Made by a program: the position numbers and the translations under genes
Shown: positions 60,836 through 64,000 of the stretch, piece by piece
How the letters are laid out: each line of letters opens with the position of its first letter
Position numbering within the stretch: position 1 is the stretch's first letter
Assembly (NCBI GenBank): GCA_963585895.1
Contig: OY757939.1
Coordinates: 36,588,332 to 36,652,331, forward strand
Length of the DNA stretch: 64,000 bases
From: Sepioteuthis lessoniana
Lineage: Eukaryota; Mollusca; Cephalopoda; Myopsida; Loliginidae
Reading direction: 5' to 3'
The notes under the pieces: generated by a model
Databases searched by the model: none
Told to the model about the DNA's origin: nothing
Seen by the model: only the letters and a program-made list of their open reading frames with translations

Positions 60836-60965
60836 ATGAGCAGCGGGTTGTTTTTACCGGATGTTAGTCGTCAATGTATCTGATATTGCTACAGTATTAT
60901 TGTGAAAGTTTCTTTATCTATTTCTGTATGTGTAGGTGATTATAACTAAGGAACAGAACATCATC

Positions 60966-60969
<4 letters not shown>

Positions 60970-61006
<37 letters not shown>
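60970..61006 (+). repeat. (TA)n microsatellite
   Basis: About 18 TA units. Confidence 0.95.
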
Positions 61007-61007
<1 letters not shown>

Positions 61008-61569
61008 TCTATTATTATTACATAATAGCTCTATACTAGATATTGAGCACTCTCCATATTATATTGCACTTGGTTCGCCTCAAAACCACAAAGTGATTTA
61101 GTGACAGCCAACAGTGTTATATATATATATACATATACATATATATGTGTGTGTTCACTTTTCTCATTCATTGTATTGATGTGTATCCCCGTCAGTTTGT
61201 TGCTAGATTGGTTTATTTGGTTTAAAATTTGTGTATACAACAATCGATTATACGAAGCAGTTGTATTTTGATATGAAATTTCCTCTATTTGATGGAAAAA
61301 CAACTCGGTTTAGAGGTATACTGCGTGAAGGGTCAGTGGTGATGATGCTTTGGTCCCGAAGCCTTCCGATGTGACATTCATAGTGATAAAGCTATTGTTT
61401 CTTTTCAGCAGCTGTACTCCCCACCGTGGGTTGAACGCTTTAGTGGAGGAATTTGCTGGCTACCACATAAGCTGAGATGCAATAGCTCTTCTCAAAGAAT
61501 TGAGCACACCTGGCAGCCGATAGCGTATATGTAAAAAGATAAATGTAAACATTCTTACGCTAACATAGA
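61007..61569. other. No recognised gene
   Basis: Unassigned sequence. Weak similarity to SINE heads was not convincing. Confidence 0.4.
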
Positions 61570-61576
61570 GAAAAAC

Positions 61577-61721
61577 GATGGCTTTGGGGTAAGATATCGG
61601 GCTGAAGTAAAGTAAGCCGGGTTTTGATCCCAGCTTAAAGCATCTCGTGTGTCTAACCACAGTTGATACAACGAAATAGTCTGTCTGTGGATAACAATAT
61701 ATATATATATATATATATATA
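61577..61721 (+). mobile_element. SINE-C with (TA)n tail
   Basis: ATGGCTTTGGGGTAAGATAT (A box), CGGGTTTTGATCCCAGC (B box), TAGTCTGTCTGTGGATAACA, then (TA)n at 61697-61721. Confidence 0.85.
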
Positions 61722-61752
61722 CAAACGCGCGCTCACGACCACACACGACCAA

Positions 61753-61754
<2 letters not shown>

Positions 61755-61790
<36 letters not shown>

Positions 61791-61792
61791 TC
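61755..61792 (+). repeat. (CA)n(TA)n microsatellite
   Basis: About 12 CA units and a TA run. Confidence 0.95.
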
Positions 61793-62016
61793 AACTGGAG
61801 TAACATATATTTACACATTTATAGGATATAGTAGGTCTATACCTACATTAGCAAAATAAAAATATAGCTATTATTATCATAACTAAAAATAATTATTCAT
61901 AAGCAGTACTCTCTCATATTACATCAGGATTGTAAGATAGTCATTATTCAAGACAAAGAACGTAAGAGTTGCATTATTTAAAATTTGGGATAATTATTTA
62001 TAACCAGTACTTACCC

Positions 62017-62021
<5 letters not shown>

Positions 62022-62075
<54 letters not shown>
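62022..62075 (+). repeat. (TA)n microsatellite
   Basis: About 27 TA units, followed by short GTAT and CTAT runs. Confidence 0.96.
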
Positions 62076-62079
<4 letters not shown>

Positions 62080-62096
62080 GTATGTATGTATGTATC

Positions 62097-62500
62097 TATA
62101 TATCTATCTATGTTTTCTGCATCATTCCCACAATGCGCTTACATTTCTTTCTTGATCCCATCCTTCTTTTCCATATTGGCTCAAATCTCCTGACAACCGT
62201 TGTGGAGGTCTTCATAGCCGCCGTTTCAGGCCCCTCGGCTACCGTTAGACAAGTGAACGAATCCACATGTTATCAATGAACCTTACTTTCGACCTCGTGG
62301 AGTTTCTGCTTTCTGTACCCTGTGATCTTGTCCTTCACTTCTCTCCGTCTCCAAATGTACTCATATCAGCATGGAACCAGTCGCTTTTTTTTCACTTCAT
62401 GGCAGCTCATGTTTCGCTTGTGTATTAAATCGCAGGCAAAACGGTGCTTCAGAAAAAATTGGCTCATAGTCTTGCTAAGCTTTGACTTGAGCACACACAC
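62097..62500 (-). other. Possible retroelement coding remnant
   Basis: The minus frame beyond the microsatellite reads KSKLSKTMSQFFLKHRFACD and LIHKRNMSCHEVKKKRLVPC. Further frames read VKDKITGYRKQKLHEVES. Basic and coding-like, but I do not recognise the family. Confidence 0.3.
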
Positions 62501-62502
62501 AC

Positions 62503-62514
62503 ACACATATATAA

Positions 62515-62552
<38 letters not shown>
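62503..62552 (+). repeat. (CA)n(TA)n(TG)n microsatellite
   Basis: Symmetrical compound repeat that can form a hairpin. On the minus strand it begins exactly where the PLE-derived segment ends. Confidence 0.93.
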
Positions 62553-62556
<4 letters not shown>

Positions 62557-62790
62557 ATTTTGGCTGTATTTCTTCATTAATGCATATTTCATTGAACAAC
62601 ATAGACATGTTTTGTCTACATATTTTTGTATATGTCCTTTCCAGTTGCCGAATTGATTTTATAGTATCCGACGGGAATTGGTCGATGAAACTCCCATAAC
62701 TAATTGTTACCCAAGTACTTTCTGCCCGATCTTGGGCCATCATCAGGGGTGTGTATATTGCAAAAGCGATGTGATCTTTGTAAGTGTTCA
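62553..62790 (-). mobile_element. PLE 3' region with HHR-3 motif
   Basis: Minus strand: ACCC (62747-62750), CTGATGA (62740-62746), a stem II with GCCC/GGGC, GAAA, AGTACTT, then GGGT (62709-62712), which closes stem I. The following frame reads KSIRQLERTYTKICRQNMSM and LFNEICINEEIQP, matching 40950-41070. It is the best-preserved HHR-3 copy. Stem III (AG/CT with a TA loop) is minimal. Confidence 0.7.
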
Positions 62791-63036
62791 TTATTTATAC
62801 TGGTATGTTGCAGCGTTTTATTCGTTTCTGTAAGTAGTAGCAGTAGCTAAAGACATTTCAGTACACTAGTACTAGATTTAAAATTGATTCTATTGAGTTT
62901 GGGTTGTTTCATTCTGATATGGAGCGCCTCGAGAATTTGTTTTTATTTTGTTTAGCTACTTATATTTATTTTCTGATGACGTTATTTCCATCGCACAGGA
63001 TGTCAATTTAATTTTCCTTGTTATATTTTTCCTCTG

Positions 63037-63136
<100 letters not shown>

Positions 63137-63142
63137 GAAAAT

Positions 63143-63475
63143 GGAGTGTATAACGGTGCCATCTTGAAGCTCACAATGTCTTTCTATAAATAAACGGGCG
63201 TGGTTCTATATTGTCTACAGCAGTCACGCATTGTAATCATTTAGTTGAGCAATAACAATTATTGCGTTTACCCATTGTATATATTTAATTAATTACTTTA
63301 ATTGATGACATTGTAATATTTTTTGCAAATTGTTTTGCCTGCACTGTGAGTAATGTTGTTGATATACGGTAAAACTTGTTAATATTTAAACAAAAAGACA
63401 ATTTGTTTCTAATCGCTTGGCTTGGAGAGATTATGAAAATGAATAAAACCTAAGGGGGTCTGGATCTACATTTTC
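63143..63475. other. No recognised gene
   Basis: AT-rich sequence. Confidence 0.45.
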
Positions 63476-63614
63476 TTTTTTAAGTAGAGGAATTATATAG
63501 TAAATTGAATTACCATGACCCAAAAATCCGGCGAACACTTACGCACGACATACGGAAACACTGGATAGCTGTTTCGACCTTATTAGGTCTCATCAGCAGT
63601 TTATACCGCGATCA
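63450..63614 (-). ncRNA. HHR-1 motif, copy 3, plus conserved downstream
   Basis: Minus strand: stem I ..AACTG, CTGATGA (63590-63596), stem II GACC/GGTC (perfect) around TAATAA, GAAA, ACAGCTATC, then CAGTG (63559-63563). The triplet is ATC, still allowed (NUH). Stem III has one C-A mismatch. The downstream part (GCGTAAGTGTTCGCCGGATT, GGTCATGGTAATTCAATT) matches 23205-23320. Confidence 0.8.
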
Positions 63615-64000
63615 GTTTAGTTTAGTCGATTTGATAACGGCATATCAACTCCTTATGGGTTATTTATTACTGAAATATGATTCATTTATAAATGCTTAAA
63701 TGTAATATTAACTATATTTTCAATATGCCTTTGCATATTTTTTTTATTTGTCTATAATAATTTGTTTGCACACAGTTATTTGATATCAAGTACTGCTATC
63801 TATTAAAAAGAATTTGCACACAGTTGTATAGTTTAAAGTATTCCTATCTAATTATAACAATTTGCACAAAATTTTATATAGCATCAAGTATTCTGATTTA
63901 ATGCGAATAATTTTCAAACTGATCTATTTGATCCATAGACGGGACCCTAAAAGGTACTACCACTCCGGGTCAGAGTAGACTTGAGAAGTATTCGCAACGA
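63615..64000 (-). mobile_element. SINE-B variant, runs off the window
   Basis: Starts AGTTTAGTTTAGTCGATTTG with a diverged stem-loop, then large modules (TTTGCACACAGTTGTATAGT) and CCATAGACGGGACCCTAAAA. Confidence 0.75.

Overview
This window looks like intergenic or intronic DNA of a large, AT-rich, repeat-dense animal genome. I see no host protein-coding gene, operon, functional rRNA gene or CRISPR array. Nearly every long open frame is low-complexity (CT, GA, TA or CA runs read as Leu/Ser/Phe, Lys/Glu, Tyr/Ile or Thr/His) or a broken piece of a transposable element. The mix of several tRNA-derived SINE families, R2-like and RTE-like non-LTR remnants, Penelope-like elements (PLEs), deleted mariners, solo LTRs and very many (TA)n/(CA)n tracts suggests a lophotrochozoan, most likely a coleoid cephalopod such as an octopus. 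That identification is inference from remembered repeat styles and is not proven here.

Family names used below are my own. SINE-A has a tRNA-like head. SINE-B is about 450-540 bp with no clear tRNA head. A and B end in the same 3' stem-loop. SINE-C has a tRNA-like head and a (TA)n tail. SINE-D has a tRNA-like head, shares its centre with SINE-A, and has a GACCTTGTG tail. SINE-E is another tRNA-headed copy. SINE-F is a 128-bp tRNA-like unit, also found as a tandem array. SINE-G is GC-rich. nLTR-1 and nLTR-2 are two non-LTR retroelement families whose C-terminal parts carry a PD-X14-(D/E)-X-(A/T)-VP pattern like the R2-type restriction-like endonuclease. LTR-1 is a solo LTR family with 4-bp target duplications. 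LTR-2 is a TATA-containing LTR family with 5-bp duplications. HHR-1 to HHR-5 are hammerhead-ribozyme-like motif classes.

Layout. 0-7 kb: PLE reverse transcriptase and GIY-YIG remnants, nLTR-1 copies with a nested SINE-A, RT pieces. 7-10 kb: SINE-C, a 1.3-kb pyrimidine tract, a SINE-F array. 10-15 kb: SINEs, a 28-bp minisatellite, a GA-rich tract. 15-22 kb: SINEs, a solo LTR-1, two nLTR-1 copies, a three-level nest of HHR-5 repeat, LTR-2 and LTR-1. 22-28 kb: an inverted pair of HHR-1 motifs, SINE-B with a nested LTR-1, a templated duplication. 28-34 kb: an internally deleted mariner, a PLE 3' end, HHR-4 repeats. 34-44 kb: SINEs, a 222-bp tandem array, a decayed PLE with GIY-YIG, a 5S rRNA-derived piece, a composite minisatellite. 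44-53 kb: HHR-2, a mariner holding a solo LTR-1, a 748-bp inverted-repeat DNA element inside a SINE-B, RTE and Tc1 pieces, a Gypsy-like gag with a tRNA-Pro-like primer site, a foldback. 53-64 kb: palindromes, LTR-2, SINEs, nLTR-2, the second HHR-2 copy, a PLE 3' end and the third HHR-1 copy.

The most notable signal is the number of hammerhead-like motifs. HHR-1 (three copies) has the canonical core, a plausible stem I and an NUH cleavage triplet. HHR-2 (two copies) adds a compensatory base-pair change in stem I. HHR-3 lies just downstream of a recognisable PLE coding remnant. Several of these motifs are followed within about 20-150 nt by a (TA)n or (CA)n tract, so small ribozyme-bearing retroelements (PLE ends or retrozyme-like elements) may be coupled to microsatellite birth. 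All folding was done by eye and needs a covariance-model search and a cleavage assay.
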